From an uncultured Pelagibacteraceae bacterium (lineage in GTDB: Bacteria; Pseudomonadota; Alphaproteobacteria; Pelagibacterales; Pelagibacteraceae): 64,000 nt of DNA. Position 1 is the first letter of the stretch, and the number at the start of each line of letters is the position of its first letter. This document shows positions 45,882 through 55,917 of this stretch, piece after piece. Where the stretch lies: positions 1 to 64,000 of the forward strand of contig CACNCB010000004.1 of NCBI GenBank assembly GCA_902618695.1. Reading direction: 5' to 3'. The notes under the pieces were generated by a model, which did not search any database, was not told where the DNA came from, and was given only the letters and a program-made list of their open reading frames with translations. The translations under genes and the position numbers were made by a program.

Positions 45882-45942
45882 TGAATAAAGATTATTTTAT
45901 TCATATATAGCATTCTACTCGTTTAGATTGAATTTAAAATTT

Positions 45943-47397
45943 ATGTCAGTTCAAATTACTTATAAAAACAAAATATCATATAACAATGCTCATAATTTGG
46001 TTTTATTTGTTGATGAAAAGTTCAATATTCCCAATTTAAAGAAGCATATATCACCTTCTGATTATTCACTTATCTTAGACTTAATTAAAACTAAAGATCA
46101 AAAAAAGAAAATTCTAGCTTTCGAAATTAGTTCTAAGAAGAAAATAATTTTAGTTTCATTAAAAAAAAAAATTAATAATTCTGATGTTGAAAATTTAGGG
46201 GCAAGTTTTTATTCTGAATTCAAAGACAGTAAAATTAAAGAATATATTATTAATTCAGAAACTTTATCAAGAAATCAAAAAAATTTAGCAGGTTATTTCG
46301 CTCATGGTTTAAAATTAAAATCCTATTTATTTGAAAAATATAAAACTAAAAAAAATAACAATAAATTTGTATTAATTATCACTGGTAAAAATCAACCATC
46401 TACTAAAGATCAAATAAAATTAAATGCAATCGAACAAGGCACTTTTTACACAAGAGATTTAGTGTCTGAGCCTGGAAACGTCCTTCATCCTGATGAATAC
46501 GCAAAAAGATTAAATTCTCTAAGAAAGTATGGTTTAAAAGTTACGGTGTATGATGAAAAAAAATTAAAAAAACTTGGAATGAATACCTTACTGGGTGTTG
46601 GGCAGGGCAGCATTAGGGGATCGTATCTTGTTACTATGGAATGGAATGGTTTAAATAAAAAATCTAAACCATTGGCATTTGTAGGTAAAGGAGTTTGCTT
46701 TGACACTGGAGGAATATCTTTAAAGCCTGCAAAATTTATGGAAGATATGACTTATGACATGGCTGGTTCTGCAGTTGTAGTAGGATTAATGAAAAGTCTA
46801 GCTTTAAGAAAAGCAAAAGTTAATGTTGTCGGTGTAGTTGGTCTTGTTGAAAATATGCCTGGAGGAAACGCACAAAGGCCAGGTGATATTGTAAAATCAT
46901 ATAGTGGAAAAACAGTAGAAATTTTAAATACGGATGCTGAAGGTAGATTAGTTCTTGCAGATGCCTTAACTTACACAGAAGAAAAATTTAAGCCAAAACT
47001 AATAGTAGATTTAGCTACTTTAACTGGAGCAATAATTGTTTCATTAGGTTCTGAATATGCTGGTTTATTTTCAAATGATGACAATTTATCAAAACAATTA
47101 ATAAATGCTGGGGAGAAAGTAGAGGAAAAAGTTTGGAGAATGCCTCTGAATAAAAATTTTGACAAGTTAATTGATTCAAAAAATGCAGATATGCAAAATA
47201 TTAATTATGTTGGGGGAGCAGGTTCAACAACGGCTGCTCAATTTTTGCAAAGATTTATTTTAAATAAAACACCTTGGGCACACTTGGATATAGCAGGAAT
47301 GGCATTTTCTAAATATGGAGGAGCATTAAATTCAGGTGGTGCAACAGGTTATGGAGTGAGATTATTAAGCAAACTAATAGAGGATCATTATGAGTAA
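45943..47397 (+). CDS. pepA: Leucyl/cytosol aminopeptidase
   Basis: Releases N-terminal amino acids from peptides, M17 family with two metals. The reading frame carries VGKGVCFDTGGISLKPAKFM and the signature NTDAEGRLVLADAL. The C-terminus HLDIAGMAF and GGATGYGVRLL is standard. An ATG at 45943 is chosen; a TTG at 45928 would add five residues. Next to lptF divergent, as in many Proteobacteria. It overlaps ndk by 8 nt. Confidence 0.93.
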   Translation: MSVQITYKNKISYNNAHNLVLFVDEKFNIPNLKKHISPSDYSLILDLIKTKDQKKKILAFEISSKKKIILVSLKKKINNSDVENLGASFYSEFKDSKIKEYIINSETLSRNQKNLAGYFAHGLKLKSYLFEKYKTKKNNNKFVLIITGKNQPSTKDQIKLNAIEQGTFYTRDLVSEPGNVLHPDEYAKRLNSLRKYGLKVTVYDEKKLKKLGMNTLLGVGQGSIRGSYLVTMEWNGLNKKSKPLAFVGKGVCFDTGGISLKPAKFMEDMTYDMAGSAVVVGLMKSLALRKAKVNVVGVVGLVENMPGGNAQRPGDIVKSYSGKTVEILNTDAEGRLVLADALTYTEEKFKPKLIVDLATLTGAIIVSLGSEYAGLFSNDDNLSKQLINAGEKVEEKVWRMPLNKNFDKLIDSKNADMQNINYVGGAGSTTAAQFLQRFILNKTPWAHLDIAGMAFSKYGGALNSGGATGYGVRLLSKLIEDHYE

Positions 47398-47800
47398 TTT
47401 AGAACAAACATTATCAATTATAAAACCAGATGCAGTGGAGAGAAATATAGAGAACGAAATTAAAGAAATGTTTAAATCTAATGGTTTTACAATTTTAAAA
47501 GAAAAAAAAATCCAAATTGAAAAATCAGAAGCTGAAAAGTTTTATAAAGTTCATGAAACAAAACCTTTTTATAATGATTTATGCGCCTATTTATCATCAG
47601 GCCCAATAGTTGTAATGGTTCTCGAAAAAAATGATGCAGTTTTAGGAAATAGAGAATTAATGGGTGCTACAAATCCAGAAGATGCAGAAGAAGGCACAAT
47701 TAGAAAAAAATACGGGATTTCAATAGACAAAAACTCTGTCCATGGATCAGATAGCGTTGAAAATGCTAAAATTGAAATTGATTTTTTCTTTAAAGATTAA
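47390..47800 (+). CDS. ndk: Nucleoside diphosphate kinase
   Basis: Balances nucleoside triphosphate pools. The 136-aa protein begins EQTLSIIKPDAVERN, has the GNRELMGATNPEDAEEGTIR core and the phosphorylated histidine in NSVHGSDSVENA near 117. It is coupled to pepA. Its stop overlaps the convergent purN stop region by 11 nt. Confidence 0.95.
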   Translation: MSNLEQTLSIIKPDAVERNIENEIKEMFKSNGFTILKEKKIQIEKSEAEKFYKVHETKPFYNDLCAYLSSGPIVVMVLEKNDAVLGNRELMGATNPEDAEEGTIRKKYGISIDKNSVHGSDSVENAKIEIDFFFKD

Positions 47801-48371
47801 AAACTTTTAATACAGCTTTTGGGTACAGTTTATGCTCTTCAACTAAGATTTTTTTAGCAAGAGAGGATTCTGTATCTTTTTTTGAAATTTTTACTTTCTT
47901 TTGTAGGATAATCTTCCCTGAGTCTAACCTAGCATTTACAAAATGAACAGTGCATCCTGAGTATTTTTCCTTATTATTTAACACTCTTTGGTGAGTATTT
48001 AATCCTTTATATTTAGGCAGTAAAGAGGGGTGTATATTTAAAATTTTTCCTTTAAATTTTTTTATAAAATTTTTTGATAAAATTTTCATAAATCCAGCTA
48101 GACAAATTATTTCAATATTATTTTTTTTTAAGATAGTAATTAGATTATTCTCACTTAATTTTTTGTTTTTAAAATTTAAAACTTTTTTTTTAATTTTAAA
48201 TTTTTTGGCATAATTTAAACCCTTTGCCTTAGAGTTATTTGAAACGATAAAGTTAATTGATATAGGAGATAATTTAGTTTTAGAAAATTTAATTAAAGAT
48301 TTTAAATTACTGCCTGTGCCTGAAATAAATACAGCTGCTCTAATTCTATTGATACCAGTTGATAGAACCAT
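47790..48371 (-). CDS. purN: Phosphoribosylglycinamide formyltransferase
   Basis: Third step of purine synthesis, using 10-formyl-THF. The 193-aa protein has the phosphate loop SGTGSNLKSL near 14-23, AGFMKIL and the catalytic NIHPSLLPKYKGLNTH segment. It overlaps purM by 26 nt. Confidence 0.93.
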   Translation of the reverse strand: MVLSTGINRIRAAVFISGTGSNLKSLIKFSKTKLSPISINFIVSNNSKAKGLNYAKKFKIKKKVLNFKNKKLSENNLITILKKNNIEIICLAGFMKILSKNFIKKFKGKILNIHPSLLPKYKGLNTHQRVLNNKEKYSGCTVHFVNARLDSGKIILQKKVKISKKDTESSLAKKILVEEHKLYPKAVLKVFNL

Positions 48372-49377
48372 TTAACTTAACTTTGTTTTTACCATTTAAA
48401 ATTTTTCCGATAACATATGGTTTGTATTCTTTTGAAAAAAATTTACTTATTTTTTTTAAATTTTTACTTTCAACAATAAGACAAAAACCAACTCCACAAT
48501 TAAATGTTTTGAGCATTTCTTTATCAGAAATTCCATTACTTTTAAGCCAATTAAATATTTTAGAAGTTTTAATTTTATCTAAACTAATATGTGCAGAGAG
48601 CTTATCTGGCATAATTCTTTTAATATTATCAGACAAACCTCCCCCAGTTATATTTGCACAACCATTTATTAAGTTGTTGTTTATCAAATTCATTATTTCT
48701 TTAACGTATATTTTAGTTGGTTTTAGAAGCTCAGATTTTAAAAATTTATTTTTTTTAATATTTATTTTTTTTTGTTTTAATAAATATCTTACAAGAGAAT
48801 ACCCATTAGAATGTAAACCACTGGAAGGAATTGCAACTATAAGATTATTTTTTTTAATTTTATTTTTATTTAAAATTCTATTCTTTCCTACAACTCCAAC
48901 AGCAAAACCTGCGATATCAAATTTGCCTTTTTCATACGTATCTGGCATTTCAGCAGTTTCTCCACCAACAAGTTCAGATTCTGATTGATCACAGCCTTTG
49001 TTAATTCCTTTTATAATTGCTTTAAGTTTTTTTAGATCAATCTTATTTATCGAAATATAATCTAAAAAAAGTAAAGGTTTAGCTCCTTGAACAATTAAAT
49101 CATTTACACTCATAGCAACCAGATCAATACCAATAGTATCAAATTTATTTAATGTATTAGCAATTTCAATTTTGGTTCCCACACCATCAGTACAAGCAAC
49201 GATTCTAGGTTGTTTAATATTACCTGGTATATTTGTGATTGAACCAAACCCTCCTATATTAGAGAACTTTTTTTTGCCTCTTTTTTTTGCTGAAACTGTT
49301 GAAATGAAATCAACAAACTTGTCTGCAGCTTTAATATTAACTCCACTTTTTTTATAGGTAAATTTTTTTTTATTCAT
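48346..49377 (-). CDS. purM: Phosphoribosylformylglycinamidine cyclo-ligase
   Basis: AIR synthetase. The 343-aa protein shows KKSGVNIKAADKFVDFI at the start, ACTDGVGTKIEIA, LVGGETAEMPDTY, the GGGLSDNIKR segment and NCGVGFCLIV. It heads the leftward purM-purN pair and is divergent from the DUF2066 gene by 11 nt. Confidence 0.93.
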   Translation of the reverse strand: MNKKKFTYKKSGVNIKAADKFVDFISTVSAKKRGKKKFSNIGGFGSITNIPGNIKQPRIVACTDGVGTKIEIANTLNKFDTIGIDLVAMSVNDLIVQGAKPLLFLDYISINKIDLKKLKAIIKGINKGCDQSESELVGGETAEMPDTYEKGKFDIAGFAVGVVGKNRILNKNKIKKNNLIVAIPSSGLHSNGYSLVRYLLKQKKINIKKNKFLKSELLKPTKIYVKEIMNLINNNLINGCANITGGGLSDNIKRIMPDKLSAHISLDKIKTSKIFNWLKSNGISDKEMLKTFNCGVGFCLIVESKNLKKISKFFSKEYKPYVIGKILNGKNKVKLNGSINWYQ

Positions 49378-49388
49378 TAATATGTTTT

Positions 49389-50477
49389 ATGAAATTTATT
49401 TCTCTGCTTAGTAATTTAAAGCTTTTATATAATTTTTTTTTATTTCTTGCTTTAATAAATATTTTCTTTTCCACAGGAAAAAGTCATGCAAAGACATTTT
49501 CTATAGATGATATTGAAATATCAACACCTTTTGAAATAAATTTTAATAAAAATGAAATTATCGATGAAGGATTTGTAAAGGCATTTAATGAACTAATTTT
49601 GTCAATTGTCCAAAGTAAAGATCAAGTAAAACTAAAAAATACATCAATTAATCAAATAAAAGGAATGATAGAAACTTTCTCAATTAAGGAAGAAAAGTTT
49701 ATTGATGAAATTTATTATCTTGTCCTAAATGTTTCATTTAATAAAAAAAATATATTTGATTTATTAAAAAAGAAAAATATTTTTCCATCTTTACCTGTGA
49801 AAAAAGATTTTTTATTCATCCCCGTAATTGTTGATCAAAATAAAAATCAAGTTTTAATGTTCTCTGAGAATAAGTTATTTTCCAGTTGGAATTTAAATAA
49901 TAAAAAATACAGTCTTATAAATTACATTTTACCAACTGAAGATTTAGATGATTTTAGATTGATAAAACAAAAAATTAACATTTTGGAAACTTATGACTTC
50001 AAAGAGATTATAAATAAATACAATATAAATGACCACATTATTATGATTGTGTTTAAGGATAATAATAAAATTAGAGCATTTAACAAAATTTTTTTTAATC
50101 AAGACATCAATTTAAAAAATTTAAATTATACGGAAGTTAATTTTGATGATGAAGAAGAGTTATTTGAATTTATTGATAATTTAAAATTAGTCCACGAGGA
50201 TTTTTGGAAATCACAAAATCAAATCAATACTTCAGTAAAGTTGTCTTTAAATATATCTATTGATAATTCTAATAATATAAAAATTAATAAATTTGAAAAA
50301 ATTTTATCTGATATGGATTTGATATATAATTTTTCAATTTATAAGTTCGATAATCGAAATAATTTTTATAAAGTCATTTTTAATGGAACACCTGATAAGT
50401 TTTTAGAAATTATGAGCGATCAAAATTATGATTTTGAAATTAAAAATAAAATTTGGGTTTTAAATGACAAATCTTAA
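49389..50477 (+). CDS. DUF2066-domain secreted/membrane protein
   Basis: A 362-aa protein with a signal peptide or N-terminal anchor (about 10-32), followed by the DUF2066 region (FSIDDIEISTPFEINF onward, about 38-190). No catalytic motif is apparent. It precedes hda with a 14-nt overlap; a DUF2066 gene beside purM and hda is a recurrent order in alphaproteobacteria as I recall it. Function unknown; a periplasmic location is inferred. Confidence 0.7.
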   Translation: MKFISLLSNLKLLYNFFLFLALINIFFSTGKSHAKTFSIDDIEISTPFEINFNKNEIIDEGFVKAFNELILSIVQSKDQVKLKNTSINQIKGMIETFSIKEEKFIDEIYYLVLNVSFNKKNIFDLLKKKNIFPSLPVKKDFLFIPVIVDQNKNQVLMFSENKLFSSWNLNNKKYSLINYILPTEDLDDFRLIKQKINILETYDFKEIINKYNINDHIIMIVFKDNNKIRAFNKIFFNQDINLKNLNYTEVNFDDEEELFEFIDNLKLVHEDFWKSQNQINTSVKLSLNISIDNSNNIKINKFEKILSDMDLIYNFSIYKFDNRNNFYKVIFNGTPDKFLEIMSDQNYDFEIKNKIWVLNDKS

Positions 50478-51126
50478 TCAACAAATACTTAAATTTGATT
50501 ATGATCAAAATTTTAAAGATCAGGATTTTTATGTTTCAAGCAGCAACGAACATTCTTTTAGCCTTTTAAATAGTTGGCCAAATTGGGATAAAAATTTTAT
50601 AAACTTAATAGGTGAAAAGTTTTCAGGAAAAAGTCATTTAATAAATATATTTTTAGAAAAGTATAGAGGTATAAAAATTAATGCAGAAGATATTAATAAT
50701 GACTTTCTTCAACAAATTAAAACCTATGAAAATATTATAATTGAGGATTTAACTGAAAAAATAAATGAAAACTTGTTATATACACTTATAAATATAATAG
50801 ATCAGGATAATAAGTATTTAATAGTAACCTCAAAAATACCAATAGTTGAGTTTAAATTTAAATTAAATGATCTTAATTCAAGATCTATTAATTTTATTTT
50901 ATCTCAAATTGATAAACCTGGTGATGATTTAATCTATGCACTAATATTAAAAAATCTTTCTGATCGTCAAATATCAATAGACCAAAAACTTATTGAATTT
51001 ATAATTAAGAGAATTGATAGAACTTATGGCAAAATTTCCGATTTCATATATAAAATCGACGAAATTAGTTTAAAAAGAAAGAAACCAATCGATTTTAAAA
51101 TTATAAAAGAAGCATTAGAGGTTTAA
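50464..51126 (+). CDS. hda: DnaA-homologous regulator Hda-like (HdaA)
   Basis: Promotes hydrolysis of DnaA-ATP after initiation. The 220-aa protein carries a single AAA+ DnaA-like domain: an N-terminal FYVSSSNEHSFSLL segment, the P-loop-like EKFSGKSHLINIF, and a sensor/lid region ending in SLKRKKPIDFKIIKEALEV. It lacks the DnaA DNA-binding domain. Its position before aspS and after DUF2066 suits HdaA of alphaproteobacteria. Divergent sequence keeps confidence moderate. Confidence 0.78.
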   Translation: MTNLNQQILKFDYDQNFKDQDFYVSSSNEHSFSLLNSWPNWDKNFINLIGEKFSGKSHLINIFLEKYRGIKINAEDINNDFLQQIKTYENIIIEDLTEKINENLLYTLINIIDQDNKYLIVTSKIPIVEFKFKLNDLNSRSINFILSQIDKPGDDLIYALILKNLSDRQISIDQKLIEFIIKRIDRTYGKISDFIYKIDEISLKRKKPIDFKIIKEALEV

Positions 51127-52911
51127 TTGAATAAATACAGAACACACAAGTGTAATGAATTAAGAAAAGAGGATATAGATAAAAAAATTTCTCTTTCAGG
51201 CTGGATAAATAAAAAAAGAGACCATGGGAATTTATTATTCATTGATTTGAGAGATAATTATGGAATTACCCAATGTATAATTGATAAAGATAATAAATAT
51301 TTTTCTGATTTAGAAAAAATGCAATTAGAGACTGTAATTAAGGTTGAGGGAAAAGTAGTTAATAGATCCAAAGAAACAATAAATTCTGAAATAGACACAG
51401 GTGAAATAGAGATTGTTATTGAGAACTATCAAGTTTTAGGAACTTGTAAAGAACTACCTATGCCAATCTTTAGTGATCAAGAATATGCTGAAGAAATAAG
51501 ATTGAAATATAGATTTTTAGATTTAAGAAGAAAAAAAATTCATGAAAATATTATTTTAAGATCTAAAGTTATTTCATACATCAGAAATGAAATGACTAAA
51601 TTAGGTTTTTTAGAATTTCAAACACCAATTTTAACCTCATCTAGTCCAGAGGGCGCTAGAGATTTTTTAGTGCCTAGTCGTTTAAATCCTGGAAAATTTT
51701 ATGCATTACCTCAAGCTCCTCAACAATTTAAACAATTAATAATGGTCTCAGGTTTTGACAGATATTTTCAAATTGCACCTTGTTTTAGAGATGAAGATGC
51801 GAGAGCGGACAGAAGTCCTGGAGAATTTTATCAATTGGATTTAGAAATGTCATTTGTTGAGCAGGAAGATGTATTTAATGTAGTTGAGAAATTATTGGTT
51901 AACACATTTAAAAATTTTTCAACTAAAAAACTGATGTTTGATATATTTCCAAAGATTTCATTCAAGGAAGCAATGCTTAAATATGGCACTGATAAACCAG
52001 ATTTAAGAAATCCACTCATTGTAAATGATATAACTGAAATTTTTACAAGAGAAGATGTTTCATTTGAAATATTTAAAAAATTAGTAAAATCTGGATCTCA
52101 GGTAAGATGTATTATTACAAAAAATACGAAAGATAAGCCAAGAAGTTTTTTTGATAATATTGATAAATGGGCAAAAGAAGGAGGGGCTTCTGGGTTAGCT
52201 TATTTTACTTTTGAAAAAGATAAGGATATTTCAGCAAAAGGCCCTATAGGAAAATTTTTTTCTCAAGATGCATTGGCTGAAATCATAAAAAAAACAAACT
52301 GTGAAATAGGGGATAGTATTTTCATGGCTTGTGGAAAACAAGACGAATTAGAAAAAATTACTTCACTAGCAAGAGATAAAATTGCAAAAGATCTGGATTT
52401 AATTGACGAAAATATTTTCGCATTTTGCTGGATTGTAGACTATCCAATGTTTGAAAAAGATGAAACAACAAACAAGATTGAATTTAGTCACAACCCGTTT
52501 TCAATGCCCCAAGGTGATTTAAGTGAAAAGGATTTTGAAAACCCATTAGATATACTTGCTTATCAATACGACATAGTTTGTAATGGTATAGAATTATCTT
52601 CAGGAGCAATTAGAAATCATAAACCAGAACTTATGTATAAACTTTTCTCGATTGCAGGATATGATAAAAACCAAGTAAATGAAAAATTTAGTGGTATGAT
52701 TAATGCACTTAGTTATGGCGCACCACCACATGGAGGAATAGCACCTGGTATTGATAGAATCGTAATGTTACTTGCTAATGAGAAAAATATTAGAGAAGTT
52801 ACAATGTTTCCAATGAACCAAAACGCACAAGATTTGATGATGAATGCACCATCTGAGGTAAATCCAGATCAATTAAAAGAATTAAATTTAGCTTTAAAAA
52901 CTAAAAAATAA
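51127..52911 (+). CDS. aspS: Aspartyl-tRNA synthetase
   Basis: Class II synthetase of the bacterial type. The 594-aa protein has an N-terminal OB-fold anticodon domain (1-110), motif 2 RDEDARADRSPGEFYQLD, a GAD insertion domain (about 280-420) and motif 3 GIAPGIDRIVMLL. Whether it is the Asp/Asn non-discriminating form cannot be read off here. The start is TTG at 51127, directly after the hda stop; no upstream in-frame ATG is available. Confidence 0.94.
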   Translation: MNKYRTHKCNELRKEDIDKKISLSGWINKKRDHGNLLFIDLRDNYGITQCIIDKDNKYFSDLEKMQLETVIKVEGKVVNRSKETINSEIDTGEIEIVIENYQVLGTCKELPMPIFSDQEYAEEIRLKYRFLDLRRKKIHENIILRSKVISYIRNEMTKLGFLEFQTPILTSSSPEGARDFLVPSRLNPGKFYALPQAPQQFKQLIMVSGFDRYFQIAPCFRDEDARADRSPGEFYQLDLEMSFVEQEDVFNVVEKLLVNTFKNFSTKKLMFDIFPKISFKEAMLKYGTDKPDLRNPLIVNDITEIFTREDVSFEIFKKLVKSGSQVRCIITKNTKDKPRSFFDNIDKWAKEGGASGLAYFTFEKDKDISAKGPIGKFFSQDALAEIIKKTNCEIGDSIFMACGKQDELEKITSLARDKIAKDLDLIDENIFAFCWIVDYPMFEKDETTNKIEFSHNPFSMPQGDLSEKDFENPLDILAYQYDIVCNGIELSSGAIRNHKPELMYKLFSIAGYDKNQVNEKFSGMINALSYGAPPHGGIAPGIDRIVMLLANEKNIREVTMFPMNQNAQDLMMNAPSEVNPDQLKELNLALKTKK

Positions 52912-52912
52912 G

Positions 52913-53737
52913 TTATTTTTTACCTTTTAAACTTATTTTTACATCTGAAAGATCAACTAGATTTTTTTTATAATTATTTCTTACGAAACCTTTACTAGTA
53001 ATATCTTTTACTATTTTTAATAGTTGATTTTGATCCTCAGAATTTTGATCTTCTGCGTTGATAGTATCATTTCCTCCAATTGCAGGAGTGTGGGCAAGAT
53101 CTTCTCTGTTTTGATATGAAATAGCCAGTTCTCTGAAAATATAATCTAAAATTGATGTGGCACTTAAAATTCTATCATTACCGTGGACTTTGCCAGATGG
53201 CTCAAATTTTGTACCAACAAATGCACTTATAAATTCATCTAACGGAACCCCATATTGTAGGCCAAGAGACACAGCAATTGCAAAGTTATTCATTAAAGCT
53301 TTAACTAACTCACCCTCTTTACTGGTATCAATAAATATTTCTCCAATTTTGCCATCTTCATATTCTCCAGTATGTAGGTAAACTTTGTGATCACCAATAG
53401 TAGCTTTTTGAATATATCCTTTTCTCCTGTCAGGCATGCTGAATCTTCTACCTGCATTCTCGTTTGCTAAATTTATACTTTTTATCACACTTTCTTTATT
53501 TATTCGGCTTTTGTTGTCTGTTTCATTTATTATTTCTACCTTTTTGCTTTCAAGGACTTTGTTATTTTTAGGATCCAGACTTTTCGTTTTTCTGTTATCA
53601 AGTTTTACATCTAAAACTTCGAATTTCCCATCATCTCTCTTCTCTAAATTTTTTAACTCTGCCTCATTAATATCATCTAAATAATGATTAACTTTAAAGG
53701 TACAGGTATAATAAGTTTCAACTAAATACTTTGCCAT
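52913..53737 (-). CDS. Stand-alone C-terminal module of B12-dependent ribonucleotide reductase (NrdJb-like)
   Basis: A 274-aa protein whose residues 108-235 match the C-terminal part of class II Nrd[43 protein letters not shown] and [21 protein letters not shown]. The N-terminal 100 residues are charged and variable. Pseudomonas encodes class II reductase in two pieces, NrdJa and NrdJb, and this resembles the second. The catalytic NrdJa is not nearby. It converges on aspS with a 1-nt gap and is divergent from the NDUFA12 gene. Confidence 0.72.
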   Translation of the reverse strand: MAKYLVETYYTCTFKVNHYLDDINEAELKNLEKRDDGKFEVLDVKLDNRKTKSLDPKNNKVLESKKVEIINETDNKSRINKESVIKSINLANENAGRRFSMPDRRKGYIQKATIGDHKVYLHTGEYEDGKIGEIFIDTSKEGELVKALMNNFAIAVSLGLQYGVPLDEFISAFVGTKFEPSGKVHGNDRILSATSILDYIFRELAISYQNREDLAHTPAIGGNDTINAEDQNSEDQNQLLKIVKDITSKGFVRNNYKKNLVDLSDVKISLKGKK

Positions 53738-53850
53738 TGGATCTCATTTAAATTTTAATTTGAATAATGAATCAATTAATTTATATACATATTCATATTT
53801 TAGTCTAATTTAATTTTTACAATTTTTAATTGAATAAATAAAAAAATATT

Positions 53851-54210
53851 ATGTTGACAATCTTAAGAAAAATTTTCACGTGGTGGAATCAAGATACTTT
53901 TGGAACAAGACTAAAAACAATTTTGTTTGGAAAACTTGTTGGTACTGATGATTTGGGTAACAAATACTACGAGAGCAAAAGTGGAAAAAGATGGGTTATC
54001 TATTCAAACACAATTGACGCATCAAAAATTCCTGTTGAGTGGTATTCTTGGATACATTTTACGCCTAATAAAATTGAAAAAAAACATACTTTAAAAAAAT
54101 ATGATTGGCAAAAACCTCATCAAGAAAATTTAACTGGAACTGACTCAGCATATTATCCAAATAAAAATAAAGATGGTGTTAAAAAGAAATATTCAAGTTG
54201 GAAAGAATAA
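53851..54210 (+). CDS. NADH:ubiquinone oxidoreductase accessory subunit, NDUFA12 family
   Basis: A 119-aa protein homologous to the 17.2-kDa/B17.2 supernumerary complex I subunit, shared by alphaproteobacteria and mitochondria. Diagnostic features are FGTRLKTILFGKLVGTDDLGN, the KRWVIYSN motif, DASKIPVEWYSWIHF and a proline-tryptophan-rich end (YDWQKPHQENLTGT). It is upstream of DUF2155, as is typical. Confidence 0.92.
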   Translation: MLTILRKIFTWWNQDTFGTRLKTILFGKLVGTDDLGNKYYESKSGKRWVIYSNTIDASKIPVEWYSWIHFTPNKIEKKHTLKKYDWQKPHQENLTGTDSAYYPNKNKDGVKKKYSSWKE

Positions 54211-54580
54211 TTTAAAATTAATCTATTTAGTTTTTTTGCTTTTTTTTTGTTTAGTTTTTAATGCAAATTCAAATAGTAATTTAGAAGGATCTTTTACTAA
54301 TATAAAAATTTTAGATAAAATAAGTTCGAAAAATACTTTGCTAAAATTAGAAAATGGAAAATTAAAAAAATTTAAAGATCTAGAAATTAAAAGTATTAAA
54401 TGTAAAAATTCTGAATTTGATGATAATCCAGAGATAACAGCTTATATTCAGGTAAGAGATTTAACGAATAAAAATAATGACGAAGTTTTTGTTTTTAATG
54501 GCTGGATGTTTTCATCTAGTCCATCTATCAAACCTTTTGATCATCCTGTCTATGACGTCTGGTTAATAAGTTGTTATTAA
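54173..54580 (+). CDS. DUF2155-domain protein
   Basis: A 135-aa protein with an N-terminal hydrophobic signal/anchor (about 14-31). The conserved DUF2155 region (KISSKNTLLKLENGKLKKF, EVFVFNGWMFSSSPSIKPF, HPVYDVWLISC) follows. It overlaps NDUFA12 by 38 nt if the ATG at 54173 is used. GTG at 54176 is an alternative. The NDUFA12-DUF2155 pairing is common in alphaproteobacteria. Function unknown; probably periplasmic. Confidence 0.82.
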   Translation: MVLKRNIQVGKNNLKLIYLVFLLFFCLVFNANSNSNLEGSFTNIKILDKISSKNTLLKLENGKLKKFKDLEIKSIKCKNSEFDDNPEITAYIQVRDLTNKNNDEVFVFNGWMFSSSPSIKPFDHPVYDVWLISCY

Positions 54581-55914
54581 ACAATTGAATCTTTATCCAA
54601 CCAGCTTACATTAAAATCTGAATTTACAAATTTTTTATGAGTAAGCAATTTTTTATGTAGAGGAATTGTTGTAGTTATTCCCTCAATAACAAATTCATCT
54701 AAAGATCTATTCATTCTTTGAATTGCTTCTGTTCTATTTCTTCCGTGGCAAATTAATTTACAAACCATGCTGTCGTAATAAGGAGTTACCTTATAACCTT
54801 GAAATATTGCACCATCTACTCTGGTTCTAAAACCAGATGGTTGATGACACATAGTAATGACACCAGGTGAAGGCTGAAAGTTTTTACTTGCATCTTCAGC
54901 ATTTATTCTACATTCAATTGCATGTCCTCTAGGATTTATATCACTTTGTTTCAAAGCCGTTTCTCCTGAGAATGCAATCCAAATTTGTTCTTTGATTATA
55001 TCTATACCTGTAACCATTTCTGTCACCGGATGCTCAACTTGAACTCTTGTATTCATCTCAAGAAAATAAAATTTCCCATCTTCATATATAAACTCAACAG
55101 TTCCAGCTCCCGTATAACCTATTTTAGTTACCATTTTTACTGTTCTCTCAAATAAATCTTTTCTTATTTCATCATTTAAAACTGGACTTGGTGTTTCCTC
55201 TATTAATTTTTGATGTCTTCTTTGAACTGAGCAATCTCTCTCATGTAGGTGAACAGCTCTATTTTTTCCAGCTAATATTTGAACCTCAATATGTCTTGGA
55301 TTTTGAAAAAATTTTTCAATATAAACTTCGTCATTACCAAAGTATTTTTGTGCTTCAGATTTAGCCGTTGAAAACAACGACTCAAATTCTTCTTCCTTAT
55401 AAACTATTTTCATACCTTTACCTCCACCTCCACCTGAGGCCTTGATTAAGATAGGAAAGCCAATTTTTTTACAAAGTTCTTTTGCTTCAGAAACATCTCT
55501 CACTCCTCCTTCAGAGCCTTCAATAACAGGCAATCCATTTTCTTTAGCTATTCTTTTTGCTTGGATTTTATCACCCATCATTTCAATATGTTTTGATGAG
55601 GCTCCAATAAAATTAATTTTGTTCTCTTCTAAAATTCTTGCAAAATTTGCATTTTCAGAAAGAAAACCGTAGCCAGGATGAACAGCATCAGTATTTGTAA
55701 GTTCTATTGCTGACATTAATGCTGGAATATTTAGGTAACTATTTGATGGCTGATGAGAACCAATACATACACTTTCATCAGCCATTCTAACGTGCATACT
55801 TTCTCTATCTACATCTGAATGAACAGCGACAGTAGAAATTCCCCATTCTTTACATGCTCTAATAATTCTAACTGCAATTTCCCCGCGGTTCGCAATTAAA
55901 ATTTTTTTAAACAT
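54577..55914 (-). CDS. accC: Acetyl-CoA carboxylase biotin carboxylase subunit
   Basis: Carboxylates the biotin on AccB using ATP and bicarbonate. The 445-aa ATP-grasp protein starts FKKILIANRGEIAVRI and has the ATP loop IKASGGGGGKGM near 157-168, RDCSVQRRHQKLIEE, the EMNTRVQVEHPVTE catalytic segment and the RGHAIECRINAED. It follows accB with a 3-nt gap in aroQ-accB-accC. Confidence 0.95.
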   Translation of the reverse strand: MFKKILIANRGEIAVRIIRACKEWGISTVAVHSDVDRESMHVRMADESVCIGSHQPSNSYLNIPALMSAIELTNTDAVHPGYGFLSENANFARILEENKINFIGASSKHIEMMGDKIQAKRIAKENGLPVIEGSEGGVRDVSEAKELCKKIGFPILIKASGGGGGKGMKIVYKEEEFESLFSTAKSEAQKYFGNDEVYIEKFFQNPRHIEVQILAGKNRAVHLHERDCSVQRRHQKLIEETPSPVLNDEIRKDLFERTVKMVTKIGYTGAGTVEFIYEDGKFYFLEMNTRVQVEHPVTEMVTGIDIIKEQIWIAFSGETALKQSDINPRGHAIECRINAEDASKNFQPSPGVITMCHQPSGFRTRVDGAIFQGYKVTPYYDSMVCKLICHGRNRTEAIQRMNRSLDEFVIEGITTTIPLHKKLLTHKKFVNSDFNVSWLDKDSIV

Positions 55915-55917
55915 TAT

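Noticed and set aside
48359-48988. A 209-codon plus-strand open frame antisense to purM
   Set aside because: It lies wholly within the well-supported purM gene, its protein is hydrophobic and low-complexity as expected from the complement of an AT-rich gene, and no motif is seen.
53738-53850. Riboswitch or small RNA in the 113-nt gap between the NrdJb-like and NDUFA12 genes
   Set aside because: No stable stems or conserved motifs are visible; the gap is simple AT-rich sequence that more likely holds two divergent promoters.
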